Shown one piece after another: positions 8,241 through 17,230 of a stretch of DNA of 64,000 bases. The notes beneath the pieces were generated by a model, which made no database searches, was not told the origin of the DNA, and was given only the letters and a program-made list of their open reading frames with translations. Each line of letters starts with the position of its first letter. Within the stretch, counting starts at the first letter, position 1. The stretch lies in the NCBI RefSeq assembly GCF_001690705.1, contig NZ_LZGK01000013.1, positions 744,001 to 808,000 on the forward strand. The letters run 5' to 3'. Made by a program: the position numbers and the translations under genes. Source of the DNA: Gilliamella sp. wkB178. GTDB lineage: Bacteria > Pseudomonadota > Gammaproteobacteria > Enterobacterales > Orbaceae.

Positions 8241-9653
8241 TTAAATCCGCTGGTAATAACGCCATAACCATTTGCCAGTTACTAGCCGGTAAAAGAAGAA
8301 TATGCTGCGGATGATCCAATCAAGGAACATACCAAACCACACACCAACAACCCCAAGACCTAAATAGACGCCAAAAAAATAACCAACCACAATGCGGCAC
8401 ATCCACATACTGCCGATAGCTACCCACATGGTATAACTGGCGTCTTTGGCACCTTTGAAACCATAGGGTAATACAAATGATGGTGCCCAAAATGGCGTAA
8501 ATAGAGCGTTGAACCAGAGTAGGTATTTGGCGATGGTGATCACTTCTTGATCATTGGTATACATTGAACTTAATAAACCAGCAAAAGGAATGGATAATAA
8601 CGCTAAAAAGCATAATAAAAAGTTGGTCAAATGTAAGATGAATTTTAATTGCCGGGTAGGTTGGTAAATTTGCCCCATACCAATACGTTTACCAACAATG
8701 ATAGTGGAGGTTGCACCTAAGGTGTTACCCGGTAAGTTCAATAAGCCGGCAATCGAAAAAGCAATAAAATTAGCTGCTATAGCCGAAGTGCCCATGCCGG
8801 CAACAAAGGTTTGGGTTAATAATTTGCCGACGTTAAACATTACTGATTCAACGCTAGCCGGAATACCAATACTTAAAATATCAATAAGAATTTTGCCATT
8901 AAAAGAGTGGAAATAACTTCTAAAAGGTATAAATAAAGCCCGACTTGGTTTGATGGTTAGTACCAGTAATATAAACAACATGCCACAATAACGCGAGGCG
9001 GTTAAGCCAATTCCGGCACCAATAAACCCTAAGCCTTGCCAACCGAAAATGCCATAAATAAGAATATAACTGATCACTAAATTGAGGATGTTCATTATGA
9101 TGTTTAAATACATCGGCAATTTAGTATTGCCAGCACCGCGTAAAGCACCACAACCAACTAAAATAAACGCTAATGCCGGATAGCCTAAAACAGTTAACCT
9201 GAGGAATGTTAATGATAGTTCTTTTACTTCCGGATCAGCTTTGCCGGCGATAATTTCGATAATCCAATAACCAGAAAATTCGACGGCTATAAACAGTAAA
9301 ATAGAGATTAAAACTAATAGAGTAATTGACTGCCGGGCCGCAAAAACGGCCTTTTTTTTATTATGTCGGCCTAAACTAAATGCTACTACCACTGAAGTAC
9401 CAAGTGCCACCGCCATGAAAAATGATACGATAATCATGTTAAAACTTTCAGCTAGACCTACCGATGCCATTTCTGCCTTGCCGATCCAACTAACTAAAAA
9501 GGTACTAAAAATCCCCATTAAGATTACTGACAAGTTTTCAATAAATATTGGCAATGCTAAGGGATAAATTTCCCTCCACAGTAATACATTGTTTGAATGT
9601 CGTTGTTTATATAGTTGCGAGTTTTTTAAACGATCAATAAAGGGTACCTTCAA
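8241..9653 (-). CDS. MATE-family efflux transporter
   Basis: A multidrug and toxin extrusion antiporter of 470 residues with about twelve membrane helices, exporting drugs or metabolites in exchange for sodium or protons. The N-half LALPIFIENLSVILMG and the GCGALRGAGNTKLPMY loop are family signatures; the C-half repeats the fold (IGIPASVESVMF, LPYGFKGAKDASYT). By recall it resembles the YeeO branch. The only sensible start is TTG at 9653, preceded by AAAGG at 7 bases, since the next Met is at residue 46 inside the first helix. Expression from a TTG may be low. Substrate unknown. Confidence 0.85.
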   Translation of the reverse strand: MKVPFIDRLKNSQLYKQRHSNNVLLWREIYPLALPIFIENLSVILMGIFSTFLVSWIGKAEMASVGLAESFNMIIVSFFMAVALGTSVVVAFSLGRHNKKKAVFAARQSITLLVLISILLFIAVEFSGYWIIEIIAGKADPEVKELSLTFLRLTVLGYPALAFILVGCGALRGAGNTKLPMYLNIIMNILNLVISYILIYGIFGWQGLGFIGAGIGLTASRYCGMLFILLVLTIKPSRALFIPFRSYFHSFNGKILIDILSIGIPASVESVMFNVGKLLTQTFVAGMGTSAIAANFIAFSIAGLLNLPGNTLGATSTIIVGKRIGMGQIYQPTRQLKFILHLTNFLLCFLALLSIPFAGLLSSMYTNDQEVITIAKYLLWFNALFTPFWAPSFVLPYGFKGAKDASYTMWVAIGSMWMCRIVVGYFFGVYLGLGVVGVWFGMFLDWIIRSIFFFYRLVTGKWLWRYYQRI

Positions 9654-9911
9654 TTTTTGACCTTTTTTACATTACATTGGTAAGCGTGGCTGCATTATAA
9701 CTCCATTTATTAATAAAAATGAATTTATGCTATAAACAATAAGTTAGACAACTGATTTAGCAAAAGATCGGTTGTTGTTTTTATCTAGTTGGTCAATAAT
9801 ATGAACCGTAACTATTTAAAAAATCCAATATTTTGGTCTAAAAATAATAACCTCTATGTTGACAATTAATTGATGGTAATCTTAGACAGATTAATAAAAT
9901 AAGGAAATAAT

Positions 9912-10406
9912 ATGGAACTTAATCTGAATTATTGGGGCGAGTTCATTTTATCACTATTGGTATTATGGTGGTTGTATGCCGGTATTCTGGTAATTGGCAT
10001 TATTGCTTTTATTGGTAGCGATAAGTTTGTCAGAGTAATAAGTGTATTGTTAATAATCTTGGTGCTGTCTGGTAATATATTTATATTCAGAGGTTATCTT
10101 CTTTTTGATGTTAGCATTATTTATGCAATTAGCTTAATTGTTTTTCTTATTGGCATAACTTTGTTGTTAATAGCCGATGGTAATAAAACCAAAGAAAACC
10201 TCGGTACTATAATCACCATTATTGCTATGGGTTATATGATTGTTGATGATTTTATCGAATTCAGGCCATGTATATCCTTAATAACTATCGGTATAGTCTT
10301 GTTAGTCGCTAATCAACAACTACGCAAAAAAATAGCGTGTTTATTAATGTTGGCGCCAATAATTTGTTATTTGGTTGGGTTTGTTAGTTTTGGGTTGTTA
10401 ATATAA
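9912..10406 (+). CDS. Hypothetical membrane protein (164 aa)
   Basis: I do not recognise the family. The protein is almost wholly hydrophobic, with about six likely helices (near residues 10-35, 40-58, 66-88, 95-112, 116-130 and 138-160) and short charged loops (GSDKF, DGNKTKENL, NQQLRKK). There are no catalytic motifs. AAGGAA lies 6-7 bases before the ATG, so translation looks real. It stands alone between the divergent MATE gene and queH. Codon use looks like its neighbours. Confidence 0.6.
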   Translation: MELNLNYWGEFILSLLVLWWLYAGILVIGIIAFIGSDKFVRVISVLLIILVLSGNIFIFRGYLLFDVSIIYAISLIVFLIGITLLLIADGNKTKENLGTIITIIAMGYMIVDDFIEFRPCISLITIGIVLLVANQQLRKKIACLLMLAPIICYLVGFVSFGLLI

Positions 10407-10440
10407 ATCTATAACCAAGCAGCATGTAACATAGTTATTT

Positions 10441-10484
10441 TTTGTCAAGATGTTTCCTGAGAGGTATACGTTTAAGTATAAAAA
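10441..10484 (+). repeat. 44-nt intergenic repeat, copy 2
   Basis: This is the second near-identical copy of the element at 8101-8144, again ending in TATAC-N6-GTATA plus an A run. It lies 34 bases after the unknown membrane protein gene and about 90 bases before queH, in the same orientation as copy 1. Confidence 0.7.
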
Positions 10485-10571
10485 CAGCATAGTTTGACTT
10501 GAATAGCGGTTAAGATCGCTATATGATAACCGCCCCTACACTTGTAATTGTTAACATCAACATGAGCCTTT

Positions 10572-11285
10572 ATGCTAATTAATGCTAAACATATTCTCGA
10601 TAAATTAAACCCGCATAATAAAGTCAATTATGATTCGGTGTTAAAAGAGGTTATTGCTGATTGGCAAGCGACAACAGTGCGCCCAAAACTGTTAATTCAT
10701 AGTTGTTGTGCTCCGTGTAGTACTTATGTGTTGGAATATTTGGCTCAGTACGCGGATATTACTATCTATTTTGCTAATTCCAATATTCATCCCCGCGTTG
10801 AATATGAATACCGCAGCGTGGTGCAACAAAAATTCATTGCCGACTTTAATACTAAAACTGGCAATAATGTTCAATTTTTAGAAGCCCCTTATCAACCGGC
10901 GGAATTTATTAAACAAGTGGCCCATTTACGGGATGCACCAGAAGGTGGCGAACGTTGCCATATATGTTATAAAATGCGCTTAGATTTAGCCGCTATTAAA
11001 GCGCAAGAACTTGGCTATGATTATTTTGCCAGTGCTTTAACCCTCAGTCCTAAAAAGAACAGCCAAAAAATTAATGAATTGGGTTTTGAAATCCAAGAAA
11101 TTTTTGCTGTAAATTATTTACCCTCTGATTTTAAAAAAAATAACGGCTATAAACGCTCAATTGAATTATGTAAAGAATATGATGTTTATCGGCAATGTTA
11201 TTGTGGTTGTATTTTTGCAGCCAAAGCCCAAGGTATTGATATGAAAAATGTCATTGCTATGGCTAAACAAGGTCTACAAAACTAG
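10572..11285 (+). CDS. queH: Epoxyqueuosine reductase QueH
   Basis: QueH (former DUF208) carries out the last step of queuosine synthesis, reducing epoxyqueuosine in GUN-anticodon tRNAs. It is the non-orthologous alternative to cobalamin-dependent QueG. The protein has 237 residues. The expected cysteine clusters are visible: HSCCAPC at 43-49 (vicinal CC plus CxxC), ERCHICYKMRL in the middle, and QCYCGC near the C-terminus, which together bind an Fe-S cluster and an additional metal. The ATG at 10572 is the first usable start; the ATG at 10562 stops after six codons. Confidence 0.92.
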   Translation: MLINAKHILDKLNPHNKVNYDSVLKEVIADWQATTVRPKLLIHSCCAPCSTYVLEYLAQYADITIYFANSNIHPRVEYEYRSVVQQKFIADFNTKTGNNVQFLEAPYQPAEFIKQVAHLRDAPEGGERCHICYKMRLDLAAIKAQELGYDYFASALTLSPKKNSQKINELGFEIQEIFAVNYLPSDFKKNNGYKRSIELCKEYDVYRQCYCGCIFAAKAQGIDMKNVIAMAKQGLQN

Positions 11286-11520
11286 AGTTTAACGTACTAA
11301 GATTTTGTAACAATTTTCCGCTATTATTTTTCTTAAAATATAACCCCTTCTTACAACTAATTATCATAAGAAATGCTTAATTGTGAAAATTATTAATCTG
11401 ATTATAAAAATCAAAAAGTTTTAGCTTTAATCAACTTAATATAATAAAATTATCAAAAAGAGTTATTTCTAAAACTATATTTATAAGCTAGACATCATTT
11501 TTTAAGTGTGAGTTTGTTTT

Positions 11521-14500
11521 ATGTCAAAAATATATAGGCTCGGATTGGATGTTGGTTCAACAACAGCAAAATGTGTCGTTTTGGATGTAAATGATAATTT
11601 TGTCTATACCAACTATGTTCGTCATAATACCCATATAGTCGCAACTGTACTTAACTTGCTTGATGAAATAAAGCAGAAGATTGGTGAGGATGCCGTTTTA
11701 TCAGTTAAAGTAACCGGATCTGCCGGCATGGGGATTTCTGAAAAAGCGGGTATCGCTTTTATACAGGAAGTTGTTGCCGCCTCTGAAGTGGTGCAACGTA
11801 AATACCCTGAAGTCCGAACTTTGATCGATATTGGTGGTGAAGATAGTAAGATGATTTTCTTCTTTCCAGATCGACCACCTGATATCCGCATGAATGGGAG
11901 TTGTGCAGGTGGAACTGGTGCCTTTATTGATCAGATGGCGACCTTACTTAATACTCCTGTCCAAGACTTTGATCTGCTCGCGCAAAAACATGACCAAATT
12001 TTTCCTATCGCTTCTCGCTGTGGCGTTTTTGCTAAAACCGATGTTCAAAACCTAATCAGTCGTAATGTTTCTAAAGAAAATATAGCTTATTCAGTATTGC
12101 ATGCGGTGTGTATTCAATTAATTAATACCTTAGCACGGGGTTATGACATTGTACCTAAAGTGATGTTAATTGGAGGACCGTTTTCGTTTATTCCAACTTT
12201 AGGTAAAGCAGCATTAGCAACCTTAAAGTTAACTGATGAGCAGATAGTCAAAACTGAGCATCCTACGCTATTATCCGCGTGGGGTGCTGCTATCCATCTG
12301 TTGGAACGAACTGAATTACCGCTGACTGAGTTGATCCAAAAACTGAATGATTCGACCAAGGTTAAAGTCAACGAGTCATTCCGATTAAAACCACTATTTA
12401 ATGAAGCCATTTCATTTGAAAACTGGAAGCAGAAACGTAAATATATTGAGATCCCCAGAGTAAATTTGGTCGATTATCAAAAACAAACGGCTTTTTTAGG
12501 TATTGATAGTGGTTCAACAACCACTAAAATTACCTTGGTTAGTGAAGATGATGAGTTACTTTTTACTTATTACGCCCCCAATAATGGTCAATCTATTACT
12601 GCATTGATCACTGGTTTGACCAAGCTAAAACAAGAGATCGCCGCATCTGGCAACAATATTGTGATTGCCAGAACAGGGGTGACCGGTTACGGCGAAGAGC
12701 TGTTAAAAGCCGCTTTTGCTATTGATGATGGTTTGGTTGAAACCATGGCACATTTTGCCGCTGCCAAACATATTGACCCGGATGTTAGCTTTGTTATGGA
12801 CATCGGTGGTCAGGATATGAAAGCCATTTTTATTGCTAACGGTGTGGTGAATCATATTGAATTAAATGAAGCGTGTTCTTCGGGCTGTGGTTCATTTATT
12901 GAAACTTTTGCTAAATCGCTGAATTCTAATACTATTGATTTTGCCGATGCGGCATGTAAGTCCAGTAATCCCTGCGATTTAGGTACCCGTTGTACGGTAT
13001 TTATGAACTCCAAAGTTAAACAAGCATTGCGTGAAAATGCCACCATGGGTGATATCTCGGCTGGCTTGGCTTTTTCGGTGATTAAAAATGCGATTCATAA
13101 AGTACTTAAATTACATGATATGCGCAAGTTAGGCGATCATATTGTGGTGCAAGGTGGTACTTTTAAAAACCCGGCCGTATTTCGAGCTTTAGAACAATTA
13201 ACCGGCGCCCAGATTGCGAGTTCTAATATTCCTGAATTAATGGGGGCGTATGGTTCCGCTTTAGTAGCTAAAAATCATTACCAACAACAAACTACACCAT
13301 CGCAATTTATTGGTTTAGATAATTTAGATAAAGCCCTAGATAACAAAGCCAAACCGTCACGCTGTAAAGGTTGTGAAAATAATTGCGATATTATGATTTA
13401 TCGCTTCGCTAATGGTCAACGTTATTATTCGGGCAATAAATGTGAACGCTTTTTAAGTAATAATCAACATAAAGATAATAATTCATTTAATATGTTTGAT
13501 TATAAAAATGCGTTGTTGTTTGAGCGGACTGCTAAGTCTAATCCTGAGGCCAAAATCAATATTGGCATTCCTCGCGTTTTAGGGCAATATGAGAACTTTC
13601 CATTTTGGCATACTTTATTAACTGAAAGCGGCATTAATGTCACGCTGTCCCCTTATTCGACTCATCGCATTTATGAAAAGGGTGCAGGCACCGTAATGTC
13701 CGATAGTATTTGCTTCCCGGCTAAATTGGTGCATGGGCATATAATTGAGCTAATAGAACAAAAAGTAGATCGAATTTTTATGCCAATGGTGGTATTTGAA
13801 TCAACTCAATTTGGTAATGCCGTCAATAGTTACAATTGTCCAATTGTTAGTAGCTATTCAGAAGTGATGAATAGTGCCATTAATCCGGAGATAAAATATG
13901 GGGTGCCATTAGATTATCCGGTAATTAATTTTACTAATATTAAATTACTCAAAAAAGGTTGTTTGGATTATTTACAGTCATTAGGTATTACTAAAAAATT
14001 GGCGACTAAAGCCTTTACTGCAGCCTTAGCCGCGCAAGCCGAATTTAAACAAGCTTTATATACTAAAGCAGTTGCTGTGCTTAATGAAGCTAAGCAAACC
14101 GGGCGTTATGTGTTTATATTAGCTGGTCGCCCTTATCATAGTGACAGTTTAATCAATCATAAAACCCCTGAGATCTTAAATGCACTAGGTTGCGATGTGA
14201 TCACTGAAGATTCGGTTTTAGGTTCAATTAATCAATTGTCACCGGAACTGCAAATCTGTTCGCAATGGAGTTATCCGAATCGTTTATATGCAGCCGCTAC
14301 TTTTGTGGCTGAACAAGCGAATAATGTACAATTTGTGCAATTAAACTCATTTGGTTGTGGTCCGGATGCTATTGTTACTGATGAATGTAAAGCTATATTA
14401 GAGTCCAAAGGTAAAACCTGCACCATTATTCGGGTCGATGAAATTACAGCTACGGGCTCAGTACGCTTACGCCTGCGGTCAATTATCGAATCTATTCGTA

Positions 14501-15795
14501 TGAATCGCAATCAACCGCTTAAAATAACTGAACGTAAACAAACGGCCGTGTTTGAAGTGAAGGATAAACAGAGACGAACTATTTTGGCACCGTTTATTTC
14601 TGACTTCTATTCACCAATATTATCGCCAATTTTTGCTTTGTCTGGCTATAAACTGGAAACCTTGCCAAAACCTGATAAGAGTTCGGTTGAATGGGGATTA
14701 AAATATTGTAATAACGAAATCTGTTACCCAGCTACAATTATTGTTGGCGATATCATTAAAGCGCTACGATCGGGTAAATATAATCGCGATGAAGTCGCTA
14801 TTGGTATTACACAAACGGGCGGTCAATGCCGTGCCAGTAGTTACCTGTCACTGATTAAAAAAGCGATGATTAGCAATGGTTTTGAAGATATACCGATTAT
14901 TTCACTCAGTACTGGTAATATTAATGAAATTGAGCAACCAGGTTTTAAAATTAATTGGTTAAAAACGTTGCCAATTACCTTTTTTGCCATGATGTTTGCA
15001 GATGCGTTGTCCAAAATGTACTATGCAGTAGCACCTAGAGCCAAAGTAAAAAGGCAGGCTGATCAGCTTAAAGAGTACTATACCCGCAAATTACAACAAC
15101 TCATTAGCGACCATCAAGGGCAAAAGGCTATCTATACTCTTTTAGCCGAAGCGGTGGATCACTTTAACCAAGTCGAGACATTAAATAAAGAATGTCCACA
15201 AATTGGTATTGTCGGCGAAATTTATGTGAAATATAACAGCTTTGGTAATCAACATAGTGTTGAGTGGCTTGTTGATCAAGGTATTGAGCCGGTTATTCCG
15301 CCGATGATTGAATTTTTTGCGCAGTGTTTTGTCAATTATGATAGTAATATTGATAATTATCTGTTACCCAAAAATTACCTTTCTTTTGTTCTACACTTTT
15401 TTGAAAAAGTAGCCCAAAGATACATTAATAAAACTAACCAAATTTTAGCAAAATTCAAATATTATCAACCATTCCATAATATCCGCGATATTGCTAAAAA
15501 AGCGCAACAAATCCTAAATTTGGCTAATCAATATGGTGAAGGTTGGCTGATTCCGGCAGGAATTATGACTTTTGCTGAACATGGAATCAATAACGTGATC
15601 AGCTTACAACCCTTTGGTTGTATTGCTAATCATGTGGTTTCGAAAGGCGTCGAAAAACGTATGCGTGACCTTCACCCAAAACTGAATTTATTGTATTTGG
15701 ATTTTGATGATGGTGCCGGTGAAGTGAATGTTCTCAATCGATTACATTTTATGGTTAGTTCATTAAAGTATACTCAACTGCAAAGAATCGTCTGA
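11521..15795 (+). CDS. Giant 2-hydroxyacyl-CoA dehydratase activase-like protein
   Basis: A protein of 1424 residues fusing two BadF/BadG/BcrA/BcrD ATPase domains (about 1-290 and 325-590) to a DUF2229 domain (about 680-900) and a C-terminal region resembling the dehydratase subunits (about 900-1424). Each ATPase has the phosphate loop (GLDVGSTTAK, GIDSGSTTTK), the DIGGxD motif and Fe-S cysteines (C128 in SCAGGTG; C452 and C456 in CSSGCGS). A CKGCENNC cluster begins at C615, and more cysteines occur in SFGCGPD, CNNEICYP and GGQCRAS. Related enzymes in strict anaerobes use ATP to inject electrons into a dehydratase. The substrate is unknown and no partner is visible. It is likely oxygen-sensitive and is best known from Firmicutes and Bacteroidetes, so lateral transfer is possible. 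Confidence 0.85.
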   Translation: MSKIYRLGLDVGSTTAKCVVLDVNDNFVYTNYVRHNTHIVATVLNLLDEIKQKIGEDAVLSVKVTGSAGMGISEKAGIAFIQEVVAASEVVQRKYPEVRTLIDIGGEDSKMIFFFPDRPPDIRMNGSCAGGTGAFIDQMATLLNTPVQDFDLLAQKHDQIFPIASRCGVFAKTDVQNLISRNVSKENIAYSVLHAVCIQLINTLARGYDIVPKVMLIGGPFSFIPTLGKAALATLKLTDEQIVKTEHPTLLSAWGAAIHLLERTELPLTELIQKLNDSTKVKVNESFRLKPLFNEAISFENWKQKRKYIEIPRVNLVDYQKQTAFLGIDSGSTTTKITLVSEDDELLFTYYAPNNGQSITALITGLTKLKQEIAASGNNIVIARTGVTGYGEELLKAAFAIDDGLVETMAHFAAAKHIDPDVSFVMDIGGQDMKAIFIANGVVNHIELNEACSSGCGSFIETFAKSLNSNTIDFADAACKSSNPCDLGTRCTVFMNSKVKQALRENATMGDISAGLAFSVIKNAIHKVLKLHDMRKLGDHIVVQGGTFKNPAVFRALEQLTGAQIASSNIPELMGAYGSALVAKNHYQQQTTPSQFIGLDNLDKALDNKAKPSRCKGCENNCDIMIYRFANGQRYYSGNKCERFLSNNQHKDNNSFNMFDYKNALLFERTAKSNPEAKINIGIPRVLGQYENFPFWHTLLTESGINVTLSPYSTHRIYEKGAGTVMSDSICFPAKLVHGHIIELIEQKVDRIFMPMVVFESTQFGNAVNSYNCPIVSSYSEVMNSAINPEIKYGVPLDYPVINFTNIKLLKKGCLDYLQSLGITKKLATKAFTAALAAQAEFKQALYTKAVAVLNEAKQTGRYVFILAGRPYHSDSLINHKTPEILNALGCDVITEDSVLGSINQLSPELQICSQWSYPNRLYAAATFVAEQANNVQFVQLNSFGCGPDAIVTDECKAILESKGKTCTIIRVDEITATGSVRLRLRSIIESIRMNRNQPLKITERKQTAVFEVKDKQRRTILAPFISDFYSPILSPIFALSGYKLETLPKPDKSSVEWGLKYCNNEICYPATIIVGDIIKALRSGKYNRDEVAIGITQTGGQCRASSYLSLIKKAMISNGFEDIPIISLSTGNINEIEQPGFKINWLKTLPITFFAMMFADALSKMYYAVAPRAKVKRQADQLKEYYTRKLQQLISDHQGQKAIYTLLAEAVDHFNQVETLNKECPQIGIVGEIYVKYNSFGNQHSVEWLVDQGIEPVIPPMIEFFAQCFVNYDSNIDNYLLPKNYLSFVLHFFEKVAQRYINKTNQILAKFKYYQPFHNIRDIAKKAQQILNLANQYGEGWLIPAGIMTFAEHGINNVISLQPFGCIANHVVSKGVEKRMRDLHPKLNLLYLDFDDGAGEVNVLNRLHFMVSSLKYTQLQRIV

Positions 15796-16017
15796 GCATA
15801 TACGAACTAAAAATACTGCTTTATTTAGCATAATATAAATGAGCAGTGTGGCTAGTTTTTTCAAATTATGTACTATTTTTGAGCATAAAATTTGTGTTTT
15901 ATTCATATAAAACGAATCATTAATACTTGCGAATAAAAATTATTGGTAAAAAAGTGCAAATTTATGATATAAATACTGGCATTTAATTAACTTAAAAATA
16001 TAAATAAGGAACTAATT

Positions 16018-16281
16018 ATGTTAAAAGAGCAAATGGTAGTTAAAAATGCAACGGGTCTTCATGCACGCCCGGTAACCACATTGGTTAAATTAGCTGGTCG
16101 TTATAAATCAACAATTGAACTTGTTTATAATGATAAAGTTGTAAAATTAAAAAGTATGATGGGCTTACTAGGTGCTGGCGTTAAAGGTGGTTCAACCGTG
16201 GAAATTATTTGCGACGGTGAAGATGAAAAAGCGGCCATGGATGAAATCCGTGAACTTTTTGCTACAGGTTTTGGTGAATAA
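16018..16281 (+). CDS. HPr-family phosphocarrier protein
   Basis: HPr carries phosphate from EI to sugar-specific EIIA proteins. The protein has 87 residues; His15 in TGLHARP is the phosphorylation site, and Ser46 in KLKSMMGLLG is at the position phosphorylated by HPr kinase in Firmicutes. The surrounding sequence looks more like Firmicute HPr than E. coli HPr (recall). It is not in a ptsHI-crr operon; ptsI is not in view. AAGGAA lies 8 bases before the ATG. It precedes a fructose-family PTS by about 500 bases and may be a dedicated paralogue rather than the general HPr, which cannot be decided from this window. Confidence 0.93.
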   Translation: MLKEQMVVKNATGLHARPVTTLVKLAGRYKSTIELVYNDKVVKLKSMMGLLGAGVKGGSTVEIICDGEDEKAAMDEIRELFATGFGE

Positions 16282-16795
16282 TATTTAAACCATTGTTGTA
16301 ATTAGTTTTAAAATTATCATTTCATCGATTATGTTCGGTGAAATGATGCTATAAATGTTTATTAATCCTTCAATATAGTTATTTCACTAACTGATTAAAT
16401 TGCTATAAATAATTTTCTTATTGCTCTTGGTTAATATATGTCAATACTATTAATTAGTATAGTAATCCAATCAAATTATTATTTACGCTCCTGCATATAA
16501 AATCTTTGTGATAAATATTCATTATTTCTATAATCTGCAATTAAATATTTTTTATTATCTAAAAGTATTAAAAAAAATATATATTATGAATTATTAAAAT
16601 TTTATTCGGTGTAGTTTATTCAACTAAGTTAAATAAGAAGAAATTGGTTACCTGTTAATTTTATGTTAAATTTTCATGAATTAATTAAATAAAATGAGTG
16701 TAAGTTTAAATAAATCAATGTATATTTAGGCAATGTTTATAATTTTATAAAATATGTTATCGCATACAACTATTATGAATAATGAGGATATATTT
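16282..16795. other. AT-rich intergenic region between HPr and PTS genes
   Basis: About 510 bases without a credible gene and extremely AT-rich. It begins with an inverted repeat at 16316-16347 (13-bp arms with one G-T pair, 6-nt loop), which may terminate the HPr transcript though no T run follows. It must also hold the PTS promoter; a weak CRP-like half-site (TGTGATAAATATTCAT) is seen at 16507-16522. Confidence 0.4.
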
Positions 16796-17230
16796 ATGGA
16801 TTTAATACCCGTTGTACCTGTTGAATTATCCGAAGTTTCGTCTACTCAAAAATCATCAATTATTAACTTAATGGCAACTAAAAGTGAGGCTTATCTAACT
16901 GATGTCAACAAATTTTCTGCTGATGTGATGTTTCATGAACAGGAAATGGAAACTGATGTAGTTCCAGATATTGCATTGCCTCATGCTAAAAGTAATGCTG
17001 TTAAAACACCATTTATTGCTGTAACCAAAAACTTGGAAGGAGTAGTGTGGAATAATAATAATAAAGTGAAATTAATTATTTTAATTGGTGCACCAGAACA
17101 TGCAAATAAAGAACATTTAACTATTATAGCTAAATTAGCATCTAACTTAGCTATGGATGATTTTGTGGAAGAACTACTTAAGAGTGATATCTATACAGTT
17201 GCCAATAAAATTAGAGGGTTATATGAATAA
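16796..17230 (+). CDS. PTS fructose-type EIIA component
   Basis: A protein of 144 residues of the mannitol/fructose EIIA (PTS_EIIA_2) fold. His63 in IALPHAKS is the phosphorylated histidine, taking phosphate from HPr and passing it to EIIB. The start at 16796 is chosen because GAGGA lies 7 bases upstream; in-frame ATGs at 16754 and 16775 have no such site. The stop overlaps the start of the EIIBC gene by 8 bases, so the two are translationally coupled. Sugar specificity cannot be told from sequence; no metabolic gene (kinase, aldolase, mannosidase) accompanies it. Confidence 0.88.
   Translation: MDLIPVVPVELSEVSSTQKSSIINLMATKSEAYLTDVNKFSADVMFHEQEMETDVVPDIALPHAKSNAVKTPFIAVTKNLEGVVWNNNNKVKLIILIGAPEHANKEHLTIIAKLASNLAMDDFVEELLKSDIYTVANKIRGLYE

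Noticed and set aside
9859-9887. tac-like sequence TTGACAATTAATTGATGG as a strong promoter
   Set aside because: The -35 is perfect, but no acceptable -10 lies at 16-18 bases; only a poor extended -10 candidate (TAATCT) exists.
11390-11520. FNR site upstream of the giant activase
   Set aside because: Several TGAT/ATCA half-sites occur, but none with the 4-bp spacing of TTGAT-N4-ATCAA.
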